From: an uncultured Planctomycetaceae bacterium
GTDB taxonomy: Bacteria; Planctomycetota; Planctomycetia; Planctomycetales; Planctomycetaceae
Assembly: GCA_903871805.1 (NCBI GenBank)
Contig: CAIQIE010000069.1
Span: forward strand, 1 to 52,637
Direction of reading: 5' to 3'
DNA length: 52,637 bases
Part shown: in pieces, positions 1 to 9,273 of the stretch
Position numbering within the stretch: position 1 is the stretch's first letter
How the letters are laid out: every line of letters starts with the position of its first letter
The notes under the pieces: model-generated
Database searches by the model: none
Seen by the model: only the letters and a program-made list of their open reading frames with translations
What the model was told of the DNA's origin: nothing
Made by a program: the position numbers and the translations under genes

Positions 1-2
1 AG

Positions 3-653
3 CCAGTTTCTGCAGTTGCAGTGACGGAGGCAGTGCCAGTGACTCATCCAGGCAGTGCAGTGCCTGCGATCACAGCCTCCAGGACTCAGCCTGGTCCGAT
101 CACGCTGGAGGATGTGTTGTCGGCAGCAGACACGCCGGATAGTCACCTGGATCTTCTGGTGGATGCCATGACACTGGGTGACCAGATTGAAACACAATGC
201 CTTGCGGCAACGCTGCTGGGTGAGTGCAGTCCACAGAATGAAAAGGTGAGAACTGCGTTAAGTAAAACAGCCGAGACGGCGAGCGATACGGGGTTGTTGC
301 TGGCGGTGACGGATTCGCAGCTACAGCGTGGAGAACTCAACTCGGCTTCTGCGGGAAAGCTTGTTGGCCTGCTCTCCGGAGCTGATCCGGCGATGCAGAT
401 TCAGGTTGCCACTATGTTGCGGCATTTCGCTGGCCGAGACAGTCAGGCGGGCTGCGTTAAGGCATTGGAAACACTTCTGAGCAGCGGTGATCAGGACGTC
501 AGGGCGACTGCGGTACTGACGTTGGGTGATTTTGGTCAGCCGGATACTCACATTCGCGATCGCCTGACTGTGATGGCAAAAGAGGACAGCAGTGCGAGCG
601 TCAGAGAAGCAGCCGCGGCGACGCTGAGTCGGTGGGCTGCAGGGGTGAAATGA
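3..653 (+). CDS. HEAT-repeat protein, 3' part
   Basis: This is the C-terminal part of a protein whose reading frame is open to the left edge of the window, so the true start lies upstream; a GTG at 21 is in frame but has no reason to be the start. About 215 residues are visible. The second half is a run of paired amphipathic helices with HEAT/PBS-lyase-like features: a helix beginning VKALETLLSSGDQDVRATAV and a following one with SVREAAAATLSRW, each with the Asp/Val/Arg pattern typical of HEAT repeats. Such repeats form alpha-solenoid scaffolds for protein binding, and no catalytic motif is visible. It precedes a small lipoprotein and a polysaccharide export gene on the same strand, so it may belong to an envelope-related group, but that link is inference. 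Confidence 0.6.
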   Translation, partial: PVSAVAVTEAVPVTHPGSAVPAITASRTQPGPITLEDVLSAADTPDSHLDLLVDAMTLGDQIETQCLAATLLGECSPQNEKVRTALSKTAETASDTGLLLAVTDSQLQRGELNSASAGKLVGLLSGADPAMQIQVATMLRHFAGRDSQAGCVKALETLLSSGDQDVRATAVLTLGDFGQPDTHIRDRLTVMAKEDSSASVREAAAATLSRWAAGVK

Positions 654-788
654 CGAGCCGAAGTATTGCGGCTGACGCTCTGAACGGTGGTTTGCTGCAA
701 GGGCCTTTCCGCGTCGCGGCATGCTTCCAACGCGATGTGATCTCCTGAGACAGAATATAAGTTCCATAGTGGAGTGGAGATTCCGAAG

Positions 789-1406
789 ATGATCCGAAAA
801 TCAATCAAGACATGGCTGGCCATGCTGATGCTTGCCACCAGTGGCTGCAGTAGCTTTAACGACTACGTGCTGAGAACCGAAACAGGAATGAGGAATCAGA
901 TCCTGTCGCAGAAGGCGTGGGGGCAATGGTCATGGTGTTACGATGACCTTGATCATCCCTCGGACTTTTCCTGTGGCTTCAAAGCCGGGTACCGGAACAT
1001 TCTTGAGGGAGGCAGCGGATGTCAGCCTACGCTTCCTCCGCGGCAATACTGGAAGCCCTGCTATGAAACTCCTAATGGTCGCGGTCGAATCAATGCCTGG
1101 TTCGACGGCTTCTCGCACGGAGCCCTGGCTGCTCAGCAGGACGGTATGGGCGGTATTGGGATTCTGCCGATTTCTCCAACGGCTCGCCAGAATCTTATGA
1201 TGAAGCGAACTCCGAGGAGTACGGCGGAATTCGGTCGTGCTGAGAAGGTTCCATTGCCGGATCAGTCGATGCTGCCGGAGTCTGATGGCGTGTCGAATGG
1301 AGAAATGGTTCCGGCCAGCGGCAACGATCCTGCTCTTGTGCCGGAGGTACCGCCGAGTACGCCGGGAAAGATTCCTGTCTCAACGCTTTATGACGGGAAT
1401 CCATAG
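789..1406 (+). CDS. small secreted lipoprotein, function unknown
   Basis: This 205-residue protein has an N-terminal signal with a lipobox (ATSGC, lipidated Cys at residue 20), so it is probably anchored in a membrane and faces the periplasm. The ATG at 789 was chosen because GGAGA lies 8 bases upstream; an in-frame GTG at 774 would overlap that site. The mature part is rich in Trp, Tyr, Cys and Gly (for example WSWCYDD and the motif FDGFSHGALAAQQDG), and the C-terminal third is a low-complexity Pro/Ser/Glu tail. I do not recognise a named domain. The same-strand gene downstream is a polysaccharide export lipoprotein about 215 bases away, so a role at the cell surface or in exopolysaccharide secretion is possible but only inferred from position. 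Confidence 0.7.
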   Translation: MIRKSIKTWLAMLMLATSGCSSFNDYVLRTETGMRNQILSQKAWGQWSWCYDDLDHPSDFSCGFKAGYRNILEGGSGCQPTLPPRQYWKPCYETPNGRGRINAWFDGFSHGALAAQQDGMGGIGILPISPTARQNLMMKRTPRSTAEFGRAEKVPLPDQSMLPESDGVSNGEMVPASGNDPALVPEVPPSTPGKIPVSTLYDGNP

Positions 1407-1621
1407 GCAGGATCTGTGTGCCGGAAGTTTGGCAGCATGGTTGCCGAATTTCCATGAGACAAAGCGTCTTAAACTGCGGTCCGGTGATACGGCCGCAGGC
1501 AATGCGGCTGGTTGAGTGGCAACGCAGGCCGAACGAGATTTCGCAGACTTAATTCGAACAGGAAGACCTCTGGGCGGAATTGAACAGCCCAGTTGATTCG
1601 GGTCACATGGAGGAAGCGACG

Positions 1622-2974
1622 ATGTCCAGACAGGTTGCACAGCGAACTGCCAGACGGGCGCCAGACAGGATGTTCTGTGTGCTCGCGATTACTACACTTA
1701 CGTGCCTCGTGCAGACGGGCTGTTTCCTGGATCGCAACATTGACGCAATCCCGGTTGCGCGAGTCCCGGCTGAGCTGCTGCAGGCAGATCGGCGTGACAA
1801 GTATAAGGACATTTCACTGCTGCGACTTCGGCAGGATCCTCCCGAGACGTATCTCCTTGGGCCCGGCGACGTATTGGGGATTTACATCAAAGGCGTGCTT
1901 GGTGACGAAGAGGCACTTCCTCCCGTCCATTACCCTGAGGACGGCAATCGCCCGCCAGCGGTTGGTTATCCGGTTCCAGTTCGAGAGGACGGAACGGTTT
2001 CCCTGCCGATTGTGGATCCGATCAATGTGCAGGGGATGTCGCTGGTGGAAGCCACCGAAGCGATCAAGATGGCTTACATTTATCCTGAGCCAATCATTCG
2101 AGAGGGTGAAGAGAGCATCATTGTGACGCTGATTCAGCAGCGTAAGGTGCGGATCATGGTGATTCGCGAGGAATCCGGGAGCCAGCAGGGAGTGTCAAAA
2201 CGCGGAACTGGCAAGGTCGTGGACCTCCCGGCGTATGAGAACGATATTCTTCACGCCCTGAGTAATACAGGTGGTATGCCCGGAACGGACGCGAAGAATG
2301 AAGTGATGATCTATCGCGGGATGTATCAGTCCGGAGTTGACGCTGATGCTGTTCTGAATCAAATCTGTGACGAGAGTTGTCAGGATGACTGTTTCTGCAA
2401 CGAAGCACCGCTTCCGGACCCACCATGTGTGACGAGGATTCCGCTGCGATATAATCCGGCGACCCCTCCAAAATTCAGTCAGGACGATATCATCCTTGGT
2501 GAAGGGGATATCGTAATCATCCGCAGTCGAGATCAGGAGACATTCTTCACGGCTGGTGTGCTTGGTGGTGGCGAGTATCCGCTTCCGCGTGACAAGGATC
2601 TTGATATCATTGGAGCGATATCCATCGCCCGCGGCCCACTGGGAAGTATTGGTACCGGAGTGGGAGCGATTTCAGGAGGACAGGGTGGTGGTGGTGGCGG
2701 CATGGGCGGCGGTGGTGGTGGTGGCGGCGGACGATCCGGGTCTTATTGCCAGCCATCCGAGGCAATTGTGATCAGAGAGTTGCCGTGCGGCAGCCAGATC
2801 TCAATCAAAGTGAATTTGAATCGAGCCCTGCAGAACCCAGGAGAACGCATTCTGATTCAACCGAAAGATGTGATCGTTCTGAGATACACGCTTGAAGAAG
2901 AAGTTGGAAACGTGTTTCTGAGTCTGATCCAGTTCAACTTCCTCTGGGGTTTGGGCGGTAACAGTGTTCGCTGA
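1622..2974 (+). CDS. polysaccharide biosynthesis/export lipoprotein (Wza family)
   Basis: The protein (450 residues) belongs to the Wza/Poly_export family, whose members form the outer-membrane channel through which capsule or exopolysaccharide leaves the cell. The ATG at 1622 follows a GGAGG site around 1609; longer in-frame starts exist upstream. A signal sequence ends in a lipobox (LVQTGC, Cys 34). The poly_export domain starts near residue 77 with YLLGPGDVLGIYIKG, and the following segment VREDGTVSLPIVDPINVQG is the classic beta-rich part. A second, SLBB-like part near IILGEGDIVIIRSRD leads into a glycine tract (about 2680-2733) that is unusual for the family. A Cys-rich insertion (CDESCQDDCFC) lies in the middle. 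No Wzc or glycosyltransferase neighbour is in the window. Family assignment is firm; the polymer exported is unknown. Confidence 0.88.
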   Translation: MSRQVAQRTARRAPDRMFCVLAITTLTCLVQTGCFLDRNIDAIPVARVPAELLQADRRDKYKDISLLRLRQDPPETYLLGPGDVLGIYIKGVLGDEEALPPVHYPEDGNRPPAVGYPVPVREDGTVSLPIVDPINVQGMSLVEATEAIKMAYIYPEPIIREGEESIIVTLIQQRKVRIMVIREESGSQQGVSKRGTGKVVDLPAYENDILHALSNTGGMPGTDAKNEVMIYRGMYQSGVDADAVLNQICDESCQDDCFCNEAPLPDPPCVTRIPLRYNPATPPKFSQDDIILGEGDIVIIRSRDQETFFTAGVLGGGEYPLPRDKDLDIIGAISIARGPLGSIGTGVGAISGGQGGGGGGMGGGGGGGGGRSGSYCQPSEAIVIRELPCGSQISIKVNLNRALQNPGERILIQPKDVIVLRYTLEEEVGNVFLSLIQFNFLWGLGGNSVR

Positions 2975-3001
2975 TCGCTACTGATCTGAGATATTAAAAA
3001 A

Positions 3002-3036
3002 ACAAGCCCTGCTGAATTCGCTTCAGCAGGGCTTGT
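3002..3036. terminator. bidirectional intrinsic terminator
   Basis: A perfect 15-bp inverted repeat (arms 3002-3016 and 3022-3036, 5-base loop) sits between two convergent genes. The arms carry A-rich/T-rich ends on the outside, so either strand could terminate here. It lies about 28 bases after the stop of the polysaccharide export gene and about 24 bases after the end of the repeat protein on the other strand. Confidence 0.85.
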
Positions 3037-3059
3037 CGCGTTAAAACAAGACCAATCGA

Positions 3060-4340
3060 TTACTCATCGAGGTCTTTGGGTACCGGGACAGGGGCGTCGG
3101 AACCAGTGACTGCGGACGTCTCGTTGCCGGCGCTAAGATCGGTTGTGGCCGATGATGTCGCTGACGCAACGTCGGAAACTTTGCTGGAACGACGATCCAG
3201 AATTACGCGAGCAGCTTCACGAACCTCGTCATCACCCAGGCGACGCAGATTGCCAATCTGTGATAGTGGCTCGATGATCCGGGCAACTCGGCCAAGTGTG
3301 GACTCCATCATCGCGATTTCCATCAAAGTACGTCGCAGTTGGTCCATTGACTGAATGTGGTTCCCGGCTTCCTTGCGGAAATCATCGAGAATTTCCAGAT
3401 TCAGGATCGCTTCTGCCACTCGCTCTGTATCAGCTGCCAATGTTTCTTCGATGGCGAGGAGCGCTTTCAGGTTTTGCTCAGCAATGGAAATCTGGCTTGA
3501 CTGAGAACTGAGACTTTCGTTCATTGCCATGAGGGACCGGGCATTTTGCTGAGCTTCAGGCAATGATTCTGAAGTATTGAGGAGATCCTTTTTCAGTGCG
3601 GAGAGAGCGACAATACTGTTGTTCGCAGCATCCAGTTCAGAAGCCGCAGACGTGACAGCGTTTCGCAGTCCGATGAACTCATCAAATTTCTGAGCAGCGA
3701 TTTCAACATCGCTACCCTCAGAGACGATTCTCTGCTTCAGGTCTGAAAGTTCTGTGATACTACGACTGGCTGCTTCGTAACCATTGGCGGAAGCAATCAG
3801 GCGGCTCTGCAGTGCCACAATTCCATCCAGAGTTGAAGCGGCGACTTCGGTCGAGTTTCCACCGATGAGGATTGCGTTTCGCAGTTCTTCAATCGCTGCG
3901 AGTTGTTCAGCCGCCTGGCGGGTGGAATCGCCCTGAGCGATCAAGCGCTGCTGGATCTGTGACATTTGTTCGAGTGAAGTGAGGGCGGCTGCAGAATTCT
4001 GCCCTTCCTCGCTGACAGAGACTCGCAAATTCTGAATCTCTGAGATGCTCTTCTTCAACGTATCGATTTGGCTGGCCTGATCACTCAGGTTGCTCAGGAG
4101 ATCGTTTGTCTGTCGCACACCGCTGCGAGTTGCAACGAGCTTATTCATGCTGTTTTCTGAGCTGTCCAGTCTTGTCTGGATAGAATCCAGTTTTCCCTTC
4201 AGTGGCCCAACCATTAGTAACTGGACACCAAAGAAGACGACTCCGAGTGACATCAGGAGACTAAGCCAGATGTAGCTTCGGATTCCTCGAATCTCCGAAC
4301 CTTCGGAACGATGAACGGTTGTGTTTGTGGAACTACTCAA
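3060..4340 (-). CDS. membrane-anchored protein with 24-residue helical repeats
   Basis: This 426-residue protein is not one I recognise by family. A TTG at 4340 was chosen as start because GGGGAGG lies 6 bases upstream; a longer frame to 4388 has no ribosome site. Residues 1-22 are polar, and residues 23-45 form a single membrane segment (YIWLSLLMSLGVVFFGVQLL), so the long C-terminal part is on one side of the membrane. Residues 99-314 consist of nine consecutive blocks of exactly 24 residues, with hydrophobic residues at block positions 1, 4, 7 and 11 and often AA near 21-22; a tenth weaker copy follows. No Cys and almost no aromatic residues occur in this part, which fits a long helical rod. 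The tail (Asp/Glu/Ser/Thr-rich) looks disordered. A structural or tethering role is inferred. Confidence 0.72.
   Translation of the reverse strand: MSSSTNTTVHRSEGSEIRGIRSYIWLSLLMSLGVVFFGVQLLMVGPLKGKLDSIQTRLDSSENSMNKLVATRSGVRQTNDLLSNLSDQASQIDTLKKSISEIQNLRVSVSEEGQNSAAALTSLEQMSQIQQRLIAQGDSTRQAAEQLAAIEELRNAILIGGNSTEVAASTLDGIVALQSRLIASANGYEAASRSITELSDLKQRIVSEGSDVEIAAQKFDEFIGLRNAVTSAASELDAANNSIVALSALKKDLLNTSESLPEAQQNARSLMAMNESLSSQSSQISIAEQNLKALLAIEETLAADTERVAEAILNLEILDDFRKEAGNHIQSMDQLRRTLMEIAMMESTLGRVARIIEPLSQIGNLRRLGDDEVREAARVILDRRSSKVSDVASATSSATTDLSAGNETSAVTGSDAPVPVPKDLDE
3399..4046 (-). repeat. protein-level tandem repeat, 24 residues x 9
   Basis: Nine in-frame blocks of 72 bases encode residues 99-314 of the membrane-anchored protein. 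The blocks keep length exactly but differ widely in sequence, for example LAAIEELRNAILIGGNSTEV and ITELSDLKQRIVSEGSDVEI. The shared pattern is hydrophobic at positions 1, 4, 7 and 11, with a small or Gly residue near 15 and Ala near 21. Confidence 0.7.
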
Positions 4341-4894
4341 GATTGACCTCCCCTTCGGCTGAATACAGTCGACGACTGCAGAACCCAACTAAACGTCACC
4401 TTTTCTCTACTCGCTCTGTCCGGCAACGATCAAACCAGGGTGCAGCAGAAGTTCTCGGGGAGCCTGCAGGGGCTCAGATTGGGGAAAACTTATTCAGGCG
4501 GGTTTGAAGAACCGGATGCTCTATGGCTTGCATTTCGCGGCCAGGAACCGGGGAAATGCACCACCTGATGTATCGCCAGGATTGAGTGGCGGAATTTGCC
4601 GGATTTGTTCCATGTTGCAGGAATTGCCGGGACTGGTCTCTGGACTTTGGCGAGTGGACCGAAAGTAACGATTGCGGCGGCTTGTTTTTTGGAATTGCCT
4701 GACTGAACTGTGATGCGGATGGAGGGCAATCAGTAATGGTCGCGGACGTCGTGATCAATGCCGTGGATTTGGAAAGCTGGTGGGTTTGTTGCGGAAAAGG
4801 AAGAGAAGAGGGGGGGCGTGAGTGACAATGACCGCTGCAGAAAAGAAAGATTCCAGTCTTGTTTGGTCTGTTGATCTTTCAGCTGGCAGTTGAG
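4341..4894. other. intergenic region, no gene seen
   Basis: This 554-base stretch lies upstream of the repeat protein and downstream of the thymidine kinase gene, both on the minus strand. Short open frames here have no ribosome sites, domains or convincing composition. It includes a run of seven G residues near 4810. It probably holds the promoter of the repeat-protein gene, but no clear -35/-10 pair was found. Confidence 0.5.
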
Positions 4895-5515
4895 TCAATC
4901 CTCGTGAGTATCTTCAAATGGGAGTTCTGGTCCGGTTCGTTCTGCAATTCCTTCTCTGAAGTGACGTCGACAGACGGACACATAGCTTTCGTTTCCACCA
5001 ATATGGATTTGCTCACCGCCTCGAATTGGTCGACGATTTTCGTCGATTCGCAGAACCATGGTCGCTTTGCGTCCGCAGTGACAGATGGTTTTGATTTCTG
5101 CGATGACATCAGACCATGCGAGAAGGAACTGACTGCCTTCGAAGAGGTTTCCCTGAAAGTCTGTACGAAGTCCGAAGGCCATGACCGGGATTTCATCGAT
5201 GTCCGCAATATCGCCGAGTTCTGAGACCTGGCGTCTGGTCAGGAACTGAGCTTCATCCACCATGATGCAGGCGACGTGTGTGTTTTTACGGAATCGCCTG
5301 ACTGTCTCGATGAGAGAATCAGAAAGTGAGAAGGTGACAGCATCGGCGGAGAGTCCGATTCTGGAGGAAACTCTGCCGGCACCATCGCGAGTATTAAGTT
5401 GCGGGGTCAGCAGGAGTGGAGTCATTCCCTGTTCGCGATAATTCCATGCGGCCTGAAGCAGGGTTGTGGACTTTCCTGCGTTCATGGCGGAGTAGTAAAA
5501 GTAGAGTTTGGCCAT
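4895..5515 (-). CDS. tdk: thymidine kinase
   Basis: This 206-residue protein phosphorylates thymidine to dTMP with ATP in the cytoplasmic pyrimidine salvage pathway. The start MAKLYFYYSAMNAGKST gives the family's usual N-terminus with the P-loop at residues 9-17. The catalytic Glu is E88 in MVDEAQFL. The structural zinc site is visible as C145 and C147 (ICHCGRKA) plus C182 and H185 (SVCRRH). The lasso-loop segment (IHIGGNESYVSVC) carries the Tyr that contacts thymidine. Length matches type II thymidine kinases of bacteria. The ATG at 5515 begins one base after the stop of the upstream YjbQ-type gene, so the two are probably translated from one message. A longer in-frame start at 5539 lies inside that gene and is less likely. 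Confidence 0.95.
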   Translation of the reverse strand: MAKLYFYYSAMNAGKSTTLLQAAWNYREQGMTPLLLTPQLNTRDGAGRVSSRIGLSADAVTFSLSDSLIETVRRFRKNTHVACIMVDEAQFLTRRQVSELGDIADIDEIPVMAFGLRTDFQGNLFEGSQFLLAWSDVIAEIKTICHCGRKATMVLRIDENRRPIRGGEQIHIGGNESYVSVCRRHFREGIAERTGPELPFEDTHED

Positions 5516-5516
5516 G

Positions 5517-5951
5517 TCACGTTGTCCTGAAATCTCCATGCAATGTGAGAATCAGGTGTCTCCGGCCTCCGTGATTACGGTGTTCGCAGAGACAGACGCC
5601 TTGCCAGATTCCGATCCTGAGAGAGCCATTGGAAACCGGGAAGGAGAGGGAGGAGTCGGTGAGGATGGACTTGATATGAGCCGGCATATCATCGGGGCCC
5701 TCATTGGAGTGGTCCCACGGCCATGTTTCCGGAGCAAGTTTATCCAGAGCCATGGTCATGTCGGTACGCACATCGGGGTCTGCATTTTCACTGATTGTGA
5801 GAGATGCTGAGGTGTGTTGGATGAACACATGCAGAATTCCGCAAAGACAGTCTTTGACTTCGGGGAGTTCGTCAAGAATTCTGTGTGTGATCAGATGGCA
5901 ACCGCGTGGGAATGGCGGAAGTATGAGTTCTCGCTGAATCCAGCGGTTCAT
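5517..5951 (-). CDS. YjbQ-family protein (UPF0047)
   Basis: This 144-residue protein belongs to the YjbQ/UPF0047 family of small trimeric beta-barrel enzymes; some members have weak thiamine-phosphate synthase activity, but the physiological role is unsettled. The family signature is plain: the HTSASLTISENADPDVRTDM block (about residues 46-65), then WDHSNEGPDDMPAHIKS with the conserved His residues that form the metal or active site, and the ending SLRIGIWQGVCLCEHR. The length is typical. It sits directly upstream of the thymidine kinase gene with a one-base gap, which suggests a two-gene operon, and about 140 bases downstream of ftsH on the same strand. No membrane or signal segment is seen, so it should be cytoplasmic. 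Confidence 0.92.
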   Translation of the reverse strand: MNRWIQRELILPPFPRGCHLITHRILDELPEVKDCLCGILHVFIQHTSASLTISENADPDVRTDMTMALDKLAPETWPWDHSNEGPDDMPAHIKSILTDSSLSFPVSNGSLRIGIWQGVCLCEHRNHGGRRHLILTLHGDFRTT

Positions 5952-6088
5952 TACCTGACCTCATTTATTCTGCATCTGGAAAGGCCCGCAGACTTCCCCG
6001 GAATGTGTCTGTTTGCACGAATTTAGCAGGACAGCGTCCTGCTGCATGTCCGGGGGAGCTTGCGGAGTTTGTTTCCCGGTCAGTTTGT

Positions 6089-8038
6089 TCAACCGGATGT
6101 ATCAGGAGACGAAGTACCCGAGGGCTGGGGGAATGGGCGTTCTCCGAGGATCTTTTCGACCTGCTCTCGCTCGAGGTCCTCTGATTCGAGCAGAGCGTTT
6201 ACAAGTGCTGCCATACGATCGTGATATTGAGTCAGGAGTTCGACGGCGGAGTGTTCGGCCTCTTTGATAATCCGCTGAACCTCCATATCGATCATGCGAG
6301 TTGTTTCTTCGCTGAATTCACGATAGGTGTGCATTTCCTTTCCGAGGAAGGGGTGTTCCTCGGATTGTCGGAAAGCCACTGGGCCGATGATTTCGGACAT
6401 TCCCCAGCGAGCGACCATTCTTCGGGCGATCTGCGTTGCCTGTTCGATGTCACCCTGCGCACCAGCGGAGTATTCGTTGAAGACCATTTTTTCGGCAGCG
6501 CGTCCTCCCATGGTCATGACAATCCTTGCCTTCAGTTTTCGTTCACCGAGGTTATGGATCTCACTTTCCGGCATGAGTTGTGTGACGCCGAGGGTTCGGC
6601 CTCTTGGAATGATGGAGACTTTGTGTACCGGGTCCATACCTTCCTGTGCCCATGCAAGAATGGCATGGCCGGCTTCGTGCCATGCCGTCAATTCCTTTTC
6701 CCGGCGGTCCATTTTTTCATCCCGGGGTGCGCCCATGGTGACGATGTCCTGCGCGTAGCGGAAGTCGGACATTTCAACTTTGCGTTTGTCTTCCCGGGCA
6801 GCTCTGATGGCTGCTTCATTGACGAGTTTTTCCAGCTCAGCGCCGCTGTATCCCATTGTTGTTTTGGCGAGGGCGTCGAGATCGACGTTTTCTTCCAGAG
6901 GTACTCGACGAGTATGAACTTTCAGGATTCCAAGTCGACCATCTCTGGCTGGCAGATCGACTGTCACGTGCCGATCGAAGCGGCCAGGTCGCAGTAGTGC
7001 GGGGTCGAGTACATCATGGCGATTTGTGGCAGCAAGGACGATGACGGTTTCACCCTGCTGGAAGCCGTCCATTTCGCTGAGTATTTGATTCAGGGTTTGT
7101 TCGCGTTCATCGTGACCACCACCAACACCAGCGCCACGTACTCGGCCCACAGCGTCAATTTCATCGATAAATACGATGCAGGGGGCTGCTTCGCGGGCAG
7201 TTTTGAACAGATCCCGAACTCGGGTCGCTCCAACTCCCACGAACATCTGTATGAACTCTGAACCGTTGATTGAGAAAAAGGGAACTCCTGCTTCTCCGGC
7301 TGTGGCTCTGGCGAGGAGAGTTTTTCCGGTTCCAGGAGGCCCAACGAGGAGTACACCTTTGGGGATTTTCGCTCCGAGTCGCGTAAATCTTCGGGGGTTT
7401 TTGAGAAATTCCACAACTTCCTGGAGGTCTTGTTTTGCGGATTTCAGGCCTGCGACATCATCGAACTTCGCGGATTTGTCGCTCTTTTCAAATCGTCTTG
7501 CCGGGCTGCGAATGAAGCCACCCATCATGCCTCCGGCCCCAAACGGATCGGCGGAGCGACGTAATACGGACCACATCACGAAGAGGAGCACCACGGGCAA
7601 CATGACCCAGATGAAGAAGTCTGCCATCCCTACTACGGAAATCGGGGTTGAGACGATGGCGACTTTCTTACCGAGCAGTTCCGGCATCAGGTTTTGATTT
7701 CCGGCGACTTCCGGCGGCAGAACTGTGTTAAACGTTTCTGCAAGTTTGCCAGTCAGGCCTTCGGGGAGTTCTGAGGGAATGCTATCCCAACGTCCGGTGA
7801 GAATTTCACCGTGGAACGTTACCGAGTGAACACGGCTTTCGAGTAATTGAGAATAGAAGAACGAATATGGAACGGTGGTCCCATAGTTTGTGGGAGAGCT
7901 GCTCCATGCGATGACGGAGATAATAGCCGCCACGGCCAGAAGTATCAGCGTCATGGAGTTGAAATTGATTCGACGCGGTTCGCCGGTGGGCGGCTTTGGC
8001 TGCGAGGACGGAGAGGGTTTTTCCGAAGGTTCACTCAT
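6089..8038 (-). CDS. ftsH: ATP-dependent zinc metalloprotease FtsH
   Basis: FtsH is the membrane-bound AAA+ protease that degrades misfolded or regulated membrane and soluble proteins. This 649-residue copy has two membrane segments (about 30-45 and 139-158) flanking the periplasmic domain, then the AAA module: Walker A GPPGTGKT (233-240), Walker B IVFIDEID (288-295) and the second region of homology with RPGRFDR (350-356). The protease domain carries the zinc motif HEAGH (454-458) and the third ligand D530 in GAQGDIEQA. The N-terminus (first 27 residues) is Pro/Ser-rich and longer than in many FtsH proteins. The C-terminal tail is short with Pro/Ser. All key residues are present, so it should be active. 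Planctomycetes often have several FtsH paralogues; whether this is the main one cannot be told here. Confidence 0.97.
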   Translation of the reverse strand: MSEPSEKPSPSSQPKPPTGEPRRINFNSMTLILLAVAAIISVIAWSSSPTNYGTTVPYSFFYSQLLESRVHSVTFHGEILTGRWDSIPSELPEGLTGKLAETFNTVLPPEVAGNQNLMPELLGKKVAIVSTPISVVGMADFFIWVMLPVVLLFVMWSVLRRSADPFGAGGMMGGFIRSPARRFEKSDKSAKFDDVAGLKSAKQDLQEVVEFLKNPRRFTRLGAKIPKGVLLVGPPGTGKTLLARATAGEAGVPFFSINGSEFIQMFVGVGATRVRDLFKTAREAAPCIVFIDEIDAVGRVRGAGVGGGHDEREQTLNQILSEMDGFQQGETVIVLAATNRHDVLDPALLRPGRFDRHVTVDLPARDGRLGILKVHTRRVPLEENVDLDALAKTTMGYSGAELEKLVNEAAIRAAREDKRKVEMSDFRYAQDIVTMGAPRDEKMDRREKELTAWHEAGHAILAWAQEGMDPVHKVSIIPRGRTLGVTQLMPESEIHNLGERKLKARIVMTMGGRAAEKMVFNEYSAGAQGDIEQATQIARRMVARWGMSEIIGPVAFRQSEEHPFLGKEMHTYREFSEETTRMIDMEVQRIIKEAEHSAVELLTQYHDRMAALVNALLESEDLEREQVEKILGERPFPQPSGTSSPDTSG

Positions 8039-8449
8039 GAAAAAATCATTCTGTTCGCACTGGCCTGCGTGAACAATGATGCGTACCAGAGACCAAATGG
8101 AGGCACGTCGTCTTAGTCAGGCATTGTTTGTGACATTGATGCTCATTATCAGGGTGAGATTAGCGTACCCGGCAAGGTCTCGCAAATCAGACGCCGCCCG
8201 CTGGATTTTAACCGATTTTGTTTGGGAAACCACGGGATCAGGAGCTCTGAGGGCAACTTTCTCTGGTTGTGGTCGGGGAATTGATAACGTTCAGGAATCG
8301 CGGAATCACCGTGCAATTCGCGACGACGTTTGCGGTCTGGGGCCTGTATACTCGGCCTGCACCCTGCGGTATTCGGGATTTTTCGTGATTTCATGGTGCA
8401 GATTGTCGTTTACCAAGGTGCTCAAATTCCCCTGAGGCCAACAACACCT
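8039..8449. other. divergent spacer between ftsH and a small gene
   Basis: This 411-base stretch separates ftsH (minus) from the next plus-strand gene, so it should contain two outward promoters. Open frames in it are short and lack ribosome sites. No hairpin or repeat stands out. Confidence 0.4.
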
Positions 8450-8917
8450 ATGGCTCCCCACACCATCCGTCTTACGACACCATGGGAAGCGGTTTCGCAG
8501 CAAAATGCATCGCTGATGGACAGAAGTCATCGACTTTCGCTGCCGATTTGTATACGTTCAGACGAGATAGCGACCGCAGTTAATCTTGTTCGCCGTTTTC
8601 ATGCACCCCCCGCAGTTACCCAGACTACCCGGATTTTTTTGCGAATTATCCTTGATCAGGGACATCTCTGTGGGGTTCTGAACGGTACTGAGCTTAGCGA
8701 ATGTTTTTCTGCGGACAGCGTGGTTTGTCAACTGCAGTCAGCTGCAGTGCAGGATATTCGTCCGATCGTCTTTGAGATCACGTCCACAATTCAAGCGTAC
8801 AATCAATTGAACCTGTTGATTTTCGGTCCGGCTGAGGCAAACGGCATTGCTGTTCCCGCACACGACATTCGCTTGCTCTGGGTTTCTCTGGAGATTGTGG
8901 AGGCAGAGGATGTCTGA
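8450..8917 (+). CDS. small protein with a probable sugar-binding-like beta fold
   Basis: The frame encodes 155 residues from the ATG at 8450; the frame extends upstream to 8330, but the start MAPHTIRLTTPWEAV resembles the beginning of short planctomycete proteins that look like the jelly-roll sugar-binding domain of glycoside hydrolases. Supporting features are RRFHAPPAV followed by a beta-strand-rich stretch (RIFLRIILDQGHLCGVLNGT) in which V-L-N-G is typical of the strand that carries the ligand loop in that fold, and a C-terminal LRLxxVSLEIVE-like strand. There is no signal peptide and no catalytic motif, so it is more likely a cytoplasmic binding or accessory protein than an enzyme. The family assignment is from memory of similar sequences and is moderately uncertain. 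Confidence 0.5.
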   Translation: MAPHTIRLTTPWEAVSQQNASLMDRSHRLSLPICIRSDEIATAVNLVRRFHAPPAVTQTTRIFLRIILDQGHLCGVLNGTELSECFSADSVVCQLQSAAVQDIRPIVFEITSTIQAYNQLNLLIFGPAEANGIAVPAHDIRLLWVSLEIVEAEDV

Positions 8918-9273
8918 GAGAAATTTGGGACTATTTGCATTACAATCAAACAATCGATGGGAGAAAGACTGCGGGGCATGAGGTCCGAAAGTATTTGCGG
9001 CATCGCGCAACAGTTTTGATCAACGCGTGACGATCGCGGTGAATTGCTTTAACATCACCGTATGGCTCTAAAATCACGGTATGATTGGCGTTAAAGGACA
9101 ATGCCGTGTCTCTTTCGGGGTGGATTCAGGTGCTGGAAGTTCGATTCATGGGAATGGCTAAATCCCCGCCGGGTAGTGGTTCGGATGTTTTGGAAACGAA
9201 TGATCGGGAATTCAGCGCTGTTTTTTCAGAGTTCAGTTCGGAAGGCTCATTTCTTCTTTCGTGGGTGCATTGA
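8918..9273. other. intergenic region upstream of the radical SAM gene
   Basis: No certain gene. An open frame from about 9085 ends with a TGA at 9271-9273, exactly abutting the next ATG at 9274; it may be a short leader peptide or chance. A near-copy of ATCACCGTATG (9054-9064) recurs as ATCACGGTATG (9073-9083), a spacing of 19 bases that would suit a protein-binding site, but this is speculative. Confidence 0.35.

Noticed and set aside
6221..6997. 258-residue open frame antisense to ftsH
   Set aside because: It mirrors the ftsH coding strand, has no ribosome site or motif, and FtsH is complete and certain.
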